Assembly (NCBI GenBank): GCA_963556195.1
Contig: OY744532.1
Coordinates: 80,589,734 to 80,653,733 of the forward strand
DNA length: 64,000 bases
Source of the DNA: Sepiola atlantica
Taxonomy: Eukaryota; Mollusca; Cephalopoda; Sepiida; Sepiolidae
Reading direction: 5' to 3'
A model generated the notes under the pieces. The model did not search any database. It saw only the letters and a list, made by a program, of their open reading frames with translations, and had not been told where the DNA came from. Position numbers and translations under genes: made by a program. Shown here piece by piece: positions 1 to 11,299 of this stretch. Within the stretch, counting starts at the first letter, position 1; every line of letters begins with the position of its first letter.

Positions 1-1193
1 GATGTATGCACAAAGATTTTCCATGCTACGTCGTCCGTTTGAGCAAGCAGAAATAAGACAATCCGCCCAAGGGTTAGAATGTATGTAAATAATTCATTCC
101 AGTAAACAGTTACATCAATAAAACATAAATAATAGGTACTCACACAGACAAACACACCCGCAATGTAATAACCAAAATAGAAATGATACAAATAACAAAA
201 TAATAAAATAATACTATAAAATAACATAACAATACACTGATTAGATGAACATTATTTAAAAGTTAATATAATAATATCCGAAGTCAATGAATAAACCAGA
301 CAAAATTCGCTTCACCAGGACAACCCAAATTATGCATCCGAACTTTATGTACGAAGAAGAGCACGCCCTAGCATAAAAACCGCCAGAAACAATATCTTTA
401 CTAAACACGTGTCCCCTAAATCCTCACTTCAAAATTAACAATGACGGGATCGCAGCCACAACTTTGAAATAACAAGTTCAGCTAATTGTTATGTATCTAC
501 TTTATTATATAAAATAACACATTCTGAGATTATCCAGTTAAATAAAGATAAGGGCCACGGTTTGATCTATTTTCACAAAATTATACATTTAGACTTGATC
601 AATAATTTAAAAACCTTCTATTATTATTCTACAAAGGTTGTCGACACTACGCACTCGAACTACTGTACACATATCAAAAATTGTGAAAGAAAAAATGTGT
701 ATTTTTCCTCGTTAAATAAAATAAACACAAAATAAATACAAAACATTACAATAAACCCCCTTAAAAAATAGTTACAACATATAGCTCTTTACGAAAGTAA
801 ATTATCGAAAGTTGTGAAAGATATAAAACGATACGTATAAAAATCCCTTCTAAAATCACACACCCAAACCAATAATGAACACAATAAAAACGCCCTTTAA
901 ATACGGTTAAAAAAAGAAATAATATATATTTAAAAAATTCTCCTTACATAAATAATAATGGTATATAGCTCTGTGTGAATGAATATTATTTTTATGGGTG
1001 AACATAGAGTGTCACAACCGCTCACCTTGAACTAGTTAATTGAGGTTTTCCGCATTTTTTTAAAGTGTTCACTAACTTTAAATGGTGCAGATTAGATCTG
1101 ATAGATCAGACATTTTCTATCCCCAAAACTTCATGTTCAGATTATGAAACCACAATACACAACACCAAACAGTCATATAGTTCTGAAATAAAA

Positions 1194-1196
<3 letters not shown>
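1..1196. other. AT-rich DNA, no gene seen
   Basis: No protein-like ORF, RNA gene or repeat shared with the rest of the window was recognised here. Short A/T homopolymers are common. Confidence 0.6.

Positions 1197-1256
<60 letters not shown>
1197..1256. repeat. (TA)n microsatellite
   Basis: Uninterrupted TA dinucleotide run of about 30 units. Apparent Tyr-Ile ORFs across it are products of the repeat. Confidence 0.97.
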
Positions 1257-1259
<3 letters not shown>

Positions 1260-2739
1260 GATATTGTATGAATAATTACACTTTTTGAGCTCCTACATGG
1301 GTTTTGACGCGTAATCCTTTATGCCTCTCGAGAATGCAAGCACATTTGAAAGTGACTCTTATTTTAAAAAAGTGTTTGCTATTTTTTTAGTAGACGCCGA
1401 ATACAAAGAAAATTGCATTTTATTTATTCGAAAAATCGTTCAAATATTCGAAATCGGTTTAAATCTTTCGGAAACACACTTGTTTACAATTATATTTTAT
1501 AAAGTATAGATTAATACCCGTCCTAGTTTTCCAACAGAACAGGTTTGCACTATTTTTCTTTGTATTTACGAAAAATAAATCAATATTTAATGCTACTTAC
1601 ACCTATGTTCAGAATATGTATTTCAATTTGGATCAACATTGATAATATTATTTTTATTCAAAGAAAATGTAAAAGCATGTAATGTTTTAGCTTAAATTAT
1701 TTTCAGAACAAATACGCGTTCTTGGAATTTGCTTCATAGGTTTCAAATGACGATGGATCAAATTCAATGCAAATATAATTGCAATGTTTATCCCCAAATT
1801 ATAATCCCCACAACCAATTTAAATTACTGTAATTGTAGAAATAATAAGCGTCTAATTCGTATTTTTAGATTTTACAGAAGTCAGAGATATCTGCACTTTA
1901 ACGTGGGACTTCTACTTCCTTTGTGCTAACTTTGAGTGAAACTAATTAAAACTAAATCTAGCTCACATTACCCACGTTTACGCGTAGAAGCCGTTCTCCA
2001 AACTTCATAATGATCGAGTAATCAGTTTAGGATTAATTAGTGTATATGCAAATATATTAACATATAGCCTAAACTTTATATAACTAAAGACATATTTAAA
2101 TATGGAAGAAGAAAGCAACAACTCCGAAATTATATTTGATTATTTAAGGAAAGTATTCTTTATTTGATGTAAATACTATATATCGTTTAGAACGTAATAG
2201 AAAATGAATTTATGTTTTTAAACTATAAGAAAATTTGAAATAGATGTTTGCTAACATGGAAAATGATACGATACTAAATAAAGTAAAGCGTGTTACAACA
2301 TTGAATTTAATATTTTTACAAATTGATCTAAGTATAGATTTGTCTTGCTAACTCATTGAAATATCTCGTCAGATAATGTGATTTTATGCCTTCATTTCTA
2401 CTATTTACAACAATAGTATTGTGATCCTCATGGATACCGAAATATTCCGAAGTTAAAGACAAAATAACAAAATTAAAAAAAACATAGTTGTAGTTGGTTT
2501 AAGAGCTATAATTGTTATTGAGTTATTTACCAGGAAGAGAAGCCACACGCAAATCATGAATCTACAATCGTGATGTAACAATACAACTATAGTTGCTATT
2601 ATCTGTTTACACCCTATCAATCATTAAGCTTTCGATCTCCAGAATCGTGATCGCCCAATTCGATCTGTTGTGAAGTTGCGCGTGTTAGTCGGAAAAAGGC
2701 AAAAGTCGAACTTCGTGACTTGAAGCTTAAACAAACAAT

Positions 2740-2746
<7 letters not shown>
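1257..2746. other. AT-rich DNA, no gene seen
   Basis: Only short random ORFs (about 60 codons) occur. No motif, RNA gene or repeat relationship was found. Confidence 0.6.
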
Positions 2747-2826
<80 letters not shown>

Positions 2827-2862
2827 GTGTGTGTGTGTGTGTTTGTGTATGTGTGTGTGTAT
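2747..2862. repeat. (TA)n followed by (TG)n microsatellite
   Basis: About 78 bp of TA repeats run into a roughly 38-bp impure TG tract. The two ORFs crossing it on the minus strand are repeat artefacts. Confidence 0.95.
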
Positions 2863-3183
2863 GGTTTGTTGTTCACTTTCTCGCATTCATTCGGACACTT
2901 CCCCTCGATATATGTTGAAATCAATAATACCGTTCATCTTTAGATGCACTACAGAAATAATACTTAGTTCGCCAAAGGCTAAGCTAATACAATAGAATAT
3001 ATTTTATACTTATATAGATATTACTAGAAAAATACACGTCTTAGGACGCGTAAAATTAATTCCCCAAACAGAATAGTTTTCCACTATTTATACATCACTT
3101 AATTTTTATTTTTTAATTTTTAATGGAAATCGCTCCAGACAAGGCATAAAACCACTGTAAGGATCAAACTAGAACAGGTATTT

Positions 3184-3540
3184 TTATCGCAAAGACAGGA
3201 GATGTCTATTGATTTTAGTCTTTAACAGATCAAGATTATAAGTAGGAGAAAAACAGTCAACAGGAAATGAGTTCCCAAAGCCTATGATTCTTGGAAAGCA
3301 GATACTGGAATATGAAGCTGTATAAAAATGGGGTATCACGGCAGCGAATCGATGGGGACCACTTGACCAACGAATCAAACGTGCTCGAACAAAAGAAACG
3401 GAGAATAGATCCCATAATTCAGAAGAACACATGCCATGATAGTATTCCTAGAAAAAGACTGAGACTAGCAACATCACGTATGGGAGAGAGAGGATGTACA
3501 GAAGAAGAAAGAGTAGGATTAACAAATTACAGATACGTTT
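3184..3540 (-). pseudogene. Non-LTR retrotransposon, C-terminal end of reverse transcriptase ORF (relic)
   Basis: Reading the minus strand, the last 80 or so codons before the stop at 3184 resemble the extreme C-terminus of CR1/Jockey-type non-LTR retrotransposon polyproteins: a Ser/Arg-rich segment (SFVRARLIRWSSGPHRFA), then FPRIIGFGNSFPVDCF where these proteins usually have a Trp-Asn-Ser-Leu-Pro motif (here G-N-S-F-P), then YNLDLLKTKINRHLLSL. Upstream, in a neighbouring frame, 3440-3540 gives NPTLSSSVHPLSHTRDVASL, the block expected just before it, so at least one frameshift separates the two parts. The reverse transcriptase core and endonuclease are missing, as expected for a 5'-truncated insertion. 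The same LSS...RDVASL block recurs at 32.5 kb on the other strand. Family assignment is from recognition of the C-terminal pattern, without a search. Confidence 0.7.
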
Positions 3541-4310
3541 TTGCACCTTATAAATAACCTTCAAATGGGACAGAGATTCGCTAGCCCAAATATGACCACA
3601 GTCTCAATACACGGTCTGGAAGCGGATTTCTGGAAAAGGTATGAGAAAGTGTTTGGAGCGATAGAGGGAACCGACTTTACAGGAAGCAAAAAGAGCAATG
3701 GATCTATTTATGAACTCCAAGAAAATTTGATGAGAGAGAAAGACCAACAAGTTTAAGGGTCGATTATCCTCAAGAGCATAGCCACCCATGAGAATCTCAG
3801 GAAGAAAAGGGGAACGTCTACGATTGAAAGACAATACTAATACTTACCAGGCCTCGATTGAATACACTTCAAAGCAGCGTGACACGATCGAATAAAATCA
3901 TTGCATGAATAATAAATTGCTTTAATATGTAAAAAACATGTGATAAAATTACAAACTTTAACGAAAAAACAATGCCAATATGACAAGAAGACTACCCCGT
4001 ACAGAGATTCGGATTTAGATAGGCTTTTTTGTCCCAGGGAGACTCTATCTGCAACACCTTTGTGTCATAATTCCGATGCCACTCAAAAACATACTCAGTA
4101 TGTGAAATGTTGCTGTGCACAACGGTTGTAAGAAATGAAATTCAGTAATGATTAGACTGAGTAGTGCCCGTTAGCGACAACACACTGTAGATAGATATGG
4201 ATTTATTCTATGGAAAGTGGTCGAGAAAGGCGTGAGATAAAAGCAATAGTAAATAACACTAGAAAATATAGTATGTACAGATACATAGAGTACAAGGTTT
4301 TTAACCCACC
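3541..4310. other. AT-rich DNA, no gene seen
   Basis: Small overlapping ORFs at 3541-3834 on both strands were inspected and not recognised. They could be further decayed retrotransposon sequence, but no motif supports this. Confidence 0.5.
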
Positions 4311-4604
4311 TAATACACTGGTATTGTCCTGGCCTTTGGGTCTGGATTTACGCGGTCTATTGGGGGTTGTCTGGTCCTGTGCAGTTCTAGGAGGTGCACC
4401 CTCCCAGGCTTTGCCTCCCCTCTTTGGGGAGGAGTAAGTTTATTGCTTACTGTCTGAGGCGCCCCTACCGGGGAATGGCGACGGGGCTGCCCAGGCAATT
4501 TTTAAATGGTCAGATTGCTCACCTCTCGAGCGCTGGCTTATCTAATCCCACTTTCCCGACCTTGTGTCACATTTTACCTTGTGGGAGGTAAATAAATATA
4601 AGTA
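4311..4604 (+). repeat. Structured SINE-like repeat, copy A (head missing)
   Basis: GC-rich island in AT-rich DNA with several short hairpins: GGAGG/CCTCC around 4390-4410, a CCTCCCC...GGGGAGG hairpin around 4415-4437, and a CCCC...GGGG hairpin around 4464-4474. Near-identical blocks recur in copies B (53062-53397) and C (52268-52500), both inverted relative to this one. Compared with copy B, this copy starts at the ACTGGT block and lacks the U2-like 5' head, so it is probably 5'-truncated, as is usual for retroposed elements. Its tail (GACCTTGTG...) resembles copy C more than copy B. Apparent ORFs here are shared among copies only because the DNA is shared. Confidence 0.8.
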
Positions 4605-5336
4605 CAAGACTATTTAGATGGTTTACTGCTACCCAGATTCCAGGTAAACCCATCGGTCGGTATCACCAAGATATTATTGATAACAGTTGATGTTAAACCC
4701 ACATTAATTACAATATTAATATAATTTAACGGAAAGTACAAACATCTGAATCGATTTGTTTTTATCCAGAATAGATAGAAAGCAACACGTTATGCTCAGC
4801 GATAATATATGAAACTTCTTATGTGAGAAATCCTAGTTATAATAAGAAGAAAGTGTCATGCTCAGCTAGAGAAAGTAATGTAAGTTACCCGAGTCTGGTT
4901 CTCAACGGTAATCTAGCGTAGGCGGATACGGAAGCTGGGTCAGGATAAGTGTGGTACTAAGCGAAATTAATGGTGTTTGTTTTCGACTTATGATCGACAT
5001 TAATTTTGTGAGGTTTTTATATGTCTTATTTTCTACGTGGCTGATCACGCATGCGCCGACTTCAAAGACTTCAATGAGACGGGAAGGCGTCAGATAACCT
5101 GGCGGAATGTAAATGTGCGTTTCCTGTCAGCTCCATACTTTTAGCACAAATAGACATAAGAGTTAAAGAGTTACAACATGTGATAAGAGTTATGGCGCGG
5201 AATGAGGAGTGACTGACAGGTTTCTACTGAATCCGGTCCATCACAGCAAAGAAAAGTATGCGTCGTTTTCTTTCTTGCAACATTGATATCAAACAATCAT
5301 TTTGGTGACATTAAGCAGTATAATTTACAACAACTA

Positions 5337-5338
<2 letters not shown>
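4605..5338. other. AT-rich DNA, no gene seen
   Basis: No gene or shared repeat recognised. The base composition is slightly less AT-rich than the flanks. Confidence 0.5.

Positions 5339-5393
<55 letters not shown>
5339..5393. repeat. (TA)n microsatellite
   Basis: Uninterrupted TA run next to the foldback element that starts at 5453. Confidence 0.97.
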
Positions 5394-5394
<1 letters not shown>

Positions 5395-5452
5395 GTATCA
5401 GGTTGTATATGAAAAGAAATCAAATAAAGTGCTGTATCATATAAGAGAGCTA

Positions 5453-5599
5453 ATATAATTTATTTAGATACTGTATATTACATAATTCAACAATGCACGG
5501 CGGTTTCATCCAAAAGGGCAGATTTACTAAAGATGTCTTAATCTGCCCTTTTGGATGAAACCGCGGTACATTGCTGAAATATGTAATATACAGTATCTA

Positions 5600-5611
<12 letters not shown>
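5453..5611. mobile_element. Foldback (hairpin) MITE-like element
   Basis: Two arms of about 72 nt (5453-5524 and 5540-5611) are near-perfect reverse complements around a 15-nt centre. The inner arm contains AATCTGCCCTTTTGGATGAA and its complement. Only a handful of mismatches and no large gaps are visible. No coding capacity. The right arm merges with a (TA)n run. This is a non-autonomous palindromic element; the superfamily is not identifiable. Confidence 0.85.
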
Positions 5612-5639
<28 letters not shown>

Positions 5640-5643
5640 CATA

Positions 5644-5694
<51 letters not shown>
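5605..5694. repeat. Two (TA)n runs and a (GA)n run
   Basis: TA runs at 5605-5636 and 5647-5676, then a GA tract at 5677-5694, lying between the foldback element and a terminal-repeat fragment. Confidence 0.95.
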
Positions 5695-5925
5695 TATGAA
5701 ACTAAAAGTAAACTTTTAGTAGAAAGAACCTATAGTGAAATGGTAAAAGCTCAATATACGAGATAGAGCAATTATAAAGATAGATGGGCGAAGAGTGATA
5801 AACATGCACGAATGTACAAATTTATATCAAACTTCGATTGTTCAATGCAAGGTATATTCTGTAATAAAATTATGTTTTGTATTCTTTCTTTAAGCCAAGG
5901 TTTTTCAAAGATCGAGATCTTTTTT
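5695..5925 (-). repeat. Penelope-type terminal repeat fragment, minus-strand copy
   Basis: On the minus strand this matches the repeat also seen at 43680-43920 and 63430-63660: a block around GAACAATCGAAGTT, a CTCTATCTCGTATATTGAGC block and an ACTATAGGTTC block. Its 5' end (5885-5925, minus) keeps the stem II, GAAA and stem III half of a hammerhead-like motif, but the conserved CUGAUGA box has been lost. Together with the plus-strand fragment at 6075-6170 it forms an inverted, head-to-head pair, an arrangement known for Penelope-like element ends. Confidence 0.65.
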
Positions 5926-6074
5926 GTTCTAAACATTCTTGATTAGTATCGTTATATACTAAGTTTGATCTTCATAAGGTAGCATACAAATTGTATAAAA
6001 CGGTTCTTACTCGTCTTAGGACGAGTTTACATCTAGTTTACGCACACACACCAACACACACACAATATATATAT

Positions 6075-6170
6075 ATTTTTTCAAATGTTGAATTGTGCCT
6101 TTTCTATTGCCAACTTGTCTATCTGTATAATTCCTCTGATGATAAGATCTCGATCGATAATCAGAAAAAG
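6075..6170 (+). repeat. Penelope-type terminal repeat fragment with broken hammerhead motif
   Basis: Matches the region upstream of the hammerhead at 63370-63450: the blocks CTTTTCTATTGCCAACTTG and AATTCCTCTGATGATAAGAT align. The CTGATGA box at about 6135 and the first half of stem II are intact. After TCGATC the sequence diverges, so GAAA and stem III are not in place and cleavage activity is not expected. Confidence 0.55.
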
Positions 6171-6773
6171 CGGACCTGTGAATAATTTAACTTACTTTGC
6201 TTTTGTGCTTTGGTGAAAAGCTGGAAATTATAATGTTCAACAGCAAGTAAAATTATTTAATGTAAAACAACAAACGGCTCTGAACTGCAAACATTTTAAA
6301 GAGCATACATTGAGTAGATTTTGAATCACAAACATTGCTGACAGTACTACATTTATTTGTATTTCATATTTATTTTGATTTTACTTTTATTTGTTACCCT
6401 AAAATATTGCAAGCAAATGTCGCAATGTAAACACGTTTGATTAAGATTATTAGATAAGACACTATAGGACACTCAGCAAGGAAATGTTGCAATTTTGTAC
6501 CTATGATGCGAAATGATATATTTATAAGATTATGGAATCAGACCCCACGGAGAGGTACCAAGTGCAATAACATATATGAGTGTGTATATTAATACATTAA
6601 CAGGACAAATATCGGTAGATTTATTCCTTAATTTATATTACGTAAGAACGGTGTTTATTTCGTAGAACGACCTGTATACATACGTGAGGAAGCCCTATAG
6701 ATGACCTTGCGCGAGGTAAGGATAATTGTATGTGTGGGTGTAAAGTATGTGTTATTATATGTATGTATATGTA
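6171..6773. other. AT-rich DNA, no gene seen
   Basis: Nothing recognised on either strand. Confidence 0.5.
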
Positions 6774-6793
6774 TATATATATATATATATATA
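6774..6793. repeat. (TA)n microsatellite
   Basis: Short TA run directly abutting the outer end of the hairpin element at 6793. Confidence 0.9.
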
Positions 6794-6923
6794 AGAACAA
6801 GTGGTTAGGTAAAATAAAATACCTTTTAAAGCAAGTTCAAAGATGCGATATTTTTTTAAAAAAGATATCGCATCTTTAAATTTGCTTTAAAAGGTATTTT
6901 ATTTTACCTAACCACTTGTTCTT
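6793..6923. mobile_element. Foldback (hairpin) element
   Basis: Arms of about 63 nt (6793-6856 and 6861-6923) are reverse complements with roughly three mismatches and almost no loop. The outer ends read AAGAACAAGTGGTTAGGT and its complement. Non-coding. The right arm plus about 50 bp of flank (to about 6975) recurs as a direct copy at 7205-7318, so the hairpin probably arose by inverted duplication of one half of an older repeat. Confidence 0.85.
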
Positions 6924-7204
6924 AAATTTAATTTGGATTCTTTAAAGAACGTATTAACTTTTCAAATATTTACATATTTCACGTGGAAGCGTGATCTCGT
7001 ACCGTTAGTGAGAAAATAATAAAACACCTCATTAACTGGCTGCAACAACTACACCGGCTGTCCAATAAGATCAGAGCTACAACTACACTGAAGAGGCCAA
7101 TTCTATCTTGGCGAAATTCATCTGTAATATAAACTTAAAATGAAGTATATAAAGAAAAAAAAAGAAAACAATCGCTATCGATTTTTTTTTTTTTTTTTCT
7201 TTAA

Positions 7205-7588
<384 letters not shown>

Positions 7589-7865
7589 GACGTGAAAGTA
7601 TATTATCGCACATTGTTCCAACTTGTTTTTGTTTTTTTTAATGCATTTAAGACCGATTATTTGCTTGTTTGGTTGGTGGCAGAAATAATGCACGAGCTAC
7701 TTTTCTAAGACATTTTCTAGGTTTTTCTTTTTTTATCTCCGTTCTTTCTTGTTTTTTTTAATTTTAACTTTTATTTTTATTTTTTCCCTCTTCTCATCTT
7801 AATAACCTCAACTATTGCAACGCCACATTGTGTATTGTCGGCAGTTGAAACCCTTATTCCAGACA

Positions 7866-7930
7866 TATAATTTCCTGATGATCTGCCAAGAAAGTACCTG
7901 CTTGGTAGGGAAACACGTGTAGGAAAAATT
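7866..7930 (+). ncRNA. Hammerhead ribozyme, long stem II
   Basis: The three conserved core strands are present in order. CUGAUGA lies at 7875-7881. Stem II is nine pairs (7882-7890 with 7901-7909, two of them G-U). GAAA lies at 7910-7913. Stem III is the palindrome ACACGUGU (7913-7920). The cleavage-site triplet is GUA with predicted scission after A7921. Stem I pairs 7922-7925 with 7871-7874, then continues less regularly. Short self-complementary stem III is typical of hammerheads in Penelope-like elements and animal retrozymes, which probably work best as dimers. No coding element lies next to it, so the host repeat is unidentified. The exact core plus a nine-pair helix makes chance unlikely. 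Confidence 0.78.
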
Positions 7931-8021
7931 TTATTAGAATAAATCATATTTGTAAGAAAAAAATCTTTAATGGTGATCATTGGTGTCCTGAAAGGAATGC
8001 TTTGGTAAGCCTTCATAAAAT

Positions 8022-8025
<4 letters not shown>

Positions 8026-8082
<57 letters not shown>

Positions 8083-8150
8083 AATGTTTAATAAAATATT
8101 ATATATATAAATATATATATATATGTATATATATATATTTATATATATAT
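8026..8150. repeat. (TA)n microsatellites
   Basis: TA runs at 8026-8080 and an impure one at 8101-8150. Confidence 0.93.
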
Positions 8151-10861
8151 ATCTACATGTGTATGTCTGTATATATTTATATTTAGTGTTGGATGAGACA
8201 ATCAAGAGTGCTCACTTACTTGCGTGAGAGCATTATTTTTCAAAATGACACGATACAGATTTATGATCATTTATCAGTACTTTAAGTTTCAAGGAAAAAC
8301 TACAAACTCAACCCGCAAGATTAAAGATACCAAATGAGTAACTTGTAAAAGTTTGTATCTTTAACACTGCAGCTCAAGTTTCCAGTGATTCATAAAAATC
8401 GAAGGTACCAATGGATGATCAGAAATATGTATAGTGCCCATTAAACAAATATGTCTGCATATATTTATGTTATTATTAGAAAATATCAAATTCTATTCAA
8501 ACAGCTTTAAACACTTTAGTCTACGATCTTTATTTGCAATATGATTTGACAATAATTTATATCTTCAACAATACATGCACATACATATGCACATACATAA
8601 ATATCACTCAAAACAAACACATTTTAATGATAAAACGTAGAAAGTATGATTAAAATAATTAGCGTTTTGTGAGCGACAGAATAAGGAAATATGCGTAAAA
8701 TGAACAGAGAGAAAAATGAGTGGCGACTTATAGAAATAAGGGATTGGGAAGACAAAGTAGAGATAAACAAAATACGTTTTTGAATAGAATGTATATTCGT
8801 TTTCCAATTAAAGTTGTGCCAGCGTAGAGCTGATATTAATCATTCAGTAAAAGATAGAGTGTTTTAGTAAAACTGAAGCGTGTGCAATCCTCCGTGTCTG
8901 TGCTTTGTCAGTGCGTGTATAAGCAAACCATAAATCATTAAGAAGCTTATGTATTTCCAGGTCTGAATCTGCCAAAAAATAACATTCCAGGCAATCATAG
9001 CTCACACAATGTTAGTATCGACATATCGATATTTCTAGTTCTTGTCTGCTTGCCGATCTGTAAAATATGTCTAGACGTTTATTTACAATAATAACTTCTA
9101 TAAAAACGTATCGACGTGTATGTGTGAGATCGAATCACATCATTGATTTTGATTCACCAACGCTGGCATTGTTTGTACTGCATTGGAAAGAACGTCACCT
9201 TTACAGAGCAGAGTCGCTGCGAACCGCATTTCTTTTAATATACGATCTTACAGTTACACGCTAATCTATATACTTTTCTCAGCATTTTAAATCGTATGAT
9301 AGTTTCCTGTTTTTTCCTCCTTAGTAATTTCCGTTCTGCACTATTTTCACAATTTAACCGTAAACCGAATTTCACCGAGATCGACACAATTGTTGAAACA
9401 TACATATCAAAGCTAAAGTGTAAATATTACATCCGATAATAAAAAAAATCACTTTAACTACTCTTATTTTATCATTATTTCTGAATTAATCTAATTTCCT
9501 CCCTTAATGTGCAACGCTGTTGATGCTTACGTGGAACGTGTTATATTAGTTTAGTACTATATTATTATAAACTTACATTGATTGATACCTCGAGTTTCAA
9601 AAACTGTCATTATGATAAAACTCCATATCGAAAACACATCCAATAATTTCTACCATCTTAAGCCATGCTATTAATTATTTGGAAAGTTTCAAATAAGTCA
9701 TAATTCATTTTTCTTTTAGTAAAATAGTTAACCCTAATTATGTAATCGATCCCTGTTTGGTGGATATGTGCCCCCTATTATATTTTAACATATATTTATA
9801 TTGCATTTAATGGGAAAGACTTTTGTACCAAAAGTGATCTGCGTTTCTAAGACACATTTTGAAGTATTGATTGATTTGCTCAATGTTATCTGATCAAAAC
9901 TAACCAGACGACAATGAACAAGAATATTCAAATGGAGGTCGCTTACCAAAATCGGCTCGCGACAGAAAATGAAAACGTCCTCATTTCATAGTAATTCCAC
10001 ATGTTGTAAATTTTCAAATTAATGATGTATTGTTGTTTATCTACATAGAATCGTGTTCATCGATTCATTTCTTCATATTTGTGACTTACCACTCACAAAA
10101 GACAATTTCACAACATTCCCTGTAATTTTTAACCATTTAATCTTTTTATCACTTTTTATCACTTTTATCACTTCCGTTATTCTTTCCACTGCAAACATTT
10201 GAATGTAAGTTCGATGTTTAAACACTTGGACCCAGATATATCAAATCTTATTTTAGCGTTTAATATCTTAAAACTAAGTTTGCCCCTTTGAAATTACATT
10301 ACTGCGCTAAGTGTTAGTTGTATCTACAAAACCAACTCCCAAATCGCATATTTTATATACTTTTGCAATTATTTTATAATATTTTTTAAATTTTAATATT
10401 TTTAGAATCTCATATTTTACATTTTATACTTTCATATAAAAACATTGGTTCCAAGTAATTAAGGATCTTGACATCTAATGTAAAACCACATAGGCTATAT
10501 ATTTTAAATTAATCTAATTAGTCGCTAAATACCATCAATGAATAGTCCTATTCAGATTTATATAATCAGATACGTGATTCATGAATTTCTTAAAAAACTA
10601 ATGGTCTCGATATTGACGTTTACAGTAGTTGCATCAATTTTCACCTTTTATGAGTTCTATTTGAAATATAACTCTTAAAATATATAATGCTTTGTTAGAA
10701 ATAACATTTATTTCACTTTAACAAATACACGATAAGATACCGTACTGAATACTAGATAAAATCCAAATATAGAAATTCTACACTGTCTGCCCCTCTAATA
10801 ACTGAATAGAAAACTAAGAAACACACGCACACACACAAATCAAATGTTAAAAAAGTGAATA

Positions 10862-10862
<1 letters not shown>
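8151..10862. other. AT-rich DNA, no gene seen
   Basis: About 2.7 kb without a recognisable gene, RNA or shared repeat. ORFs of 65-67 codons at 8604 (-) and 9067 (+) have no identifiable motif. Confidence 0.55.
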
Positions 10863-10897
<35 letters not shown>

Positions 10898-10898
10898 T
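10863..10898. repeat. (AAT)n microsatellite
   Basis: About twelve AAT/ATA units. Confidence 0.95.
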
Positions 10899-11299
10899 CG
10901 TGACACAGCACACATGAATTTGGAACTAAAAAACAAAGTAATATTGCACACAGCAGTTATAACTTTTGTAAAAAGAAAAAAAAAAGAGACGGTAACGAAC
11001 TTACACACATACACACAAGCAGAACATATTCGGTCCACGTTTTAAAAAAATGCATTCGATGGGTGGGGAAACTGATACCTTGATTGTTATTTTGTCGAGT
11101 GCGGTTTTTTGATCAAATTGTGTTGTTTTAATCTGTTTTTGTTTGATTTAAATGTATCGTCGAGAGAGAAATTAATTGAATTAACTTTCCTTGTTTTTTT
11201 TTGTTTAGCCGAGAGCATTATTTTGTTTTATTTTTGTCTTCTTTTTGCCCTCCTCATATTACAATTTTAGTATATAAAAGAAAAAGAAACAGCGACTAA

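Noticed and set aside
3291..3557. Plus-strand ORF of 88 codons over the LINE fragment
   Set aside because: Antisense to the retrotransposon reading, which has recognisable motifs; the plus ORF has none.
4394..4591. ORF with similar translation at 53105-53356
   Set aside because: Similarity comes from the shared SINE-like repeat; frames are broken and not conserved as protein.
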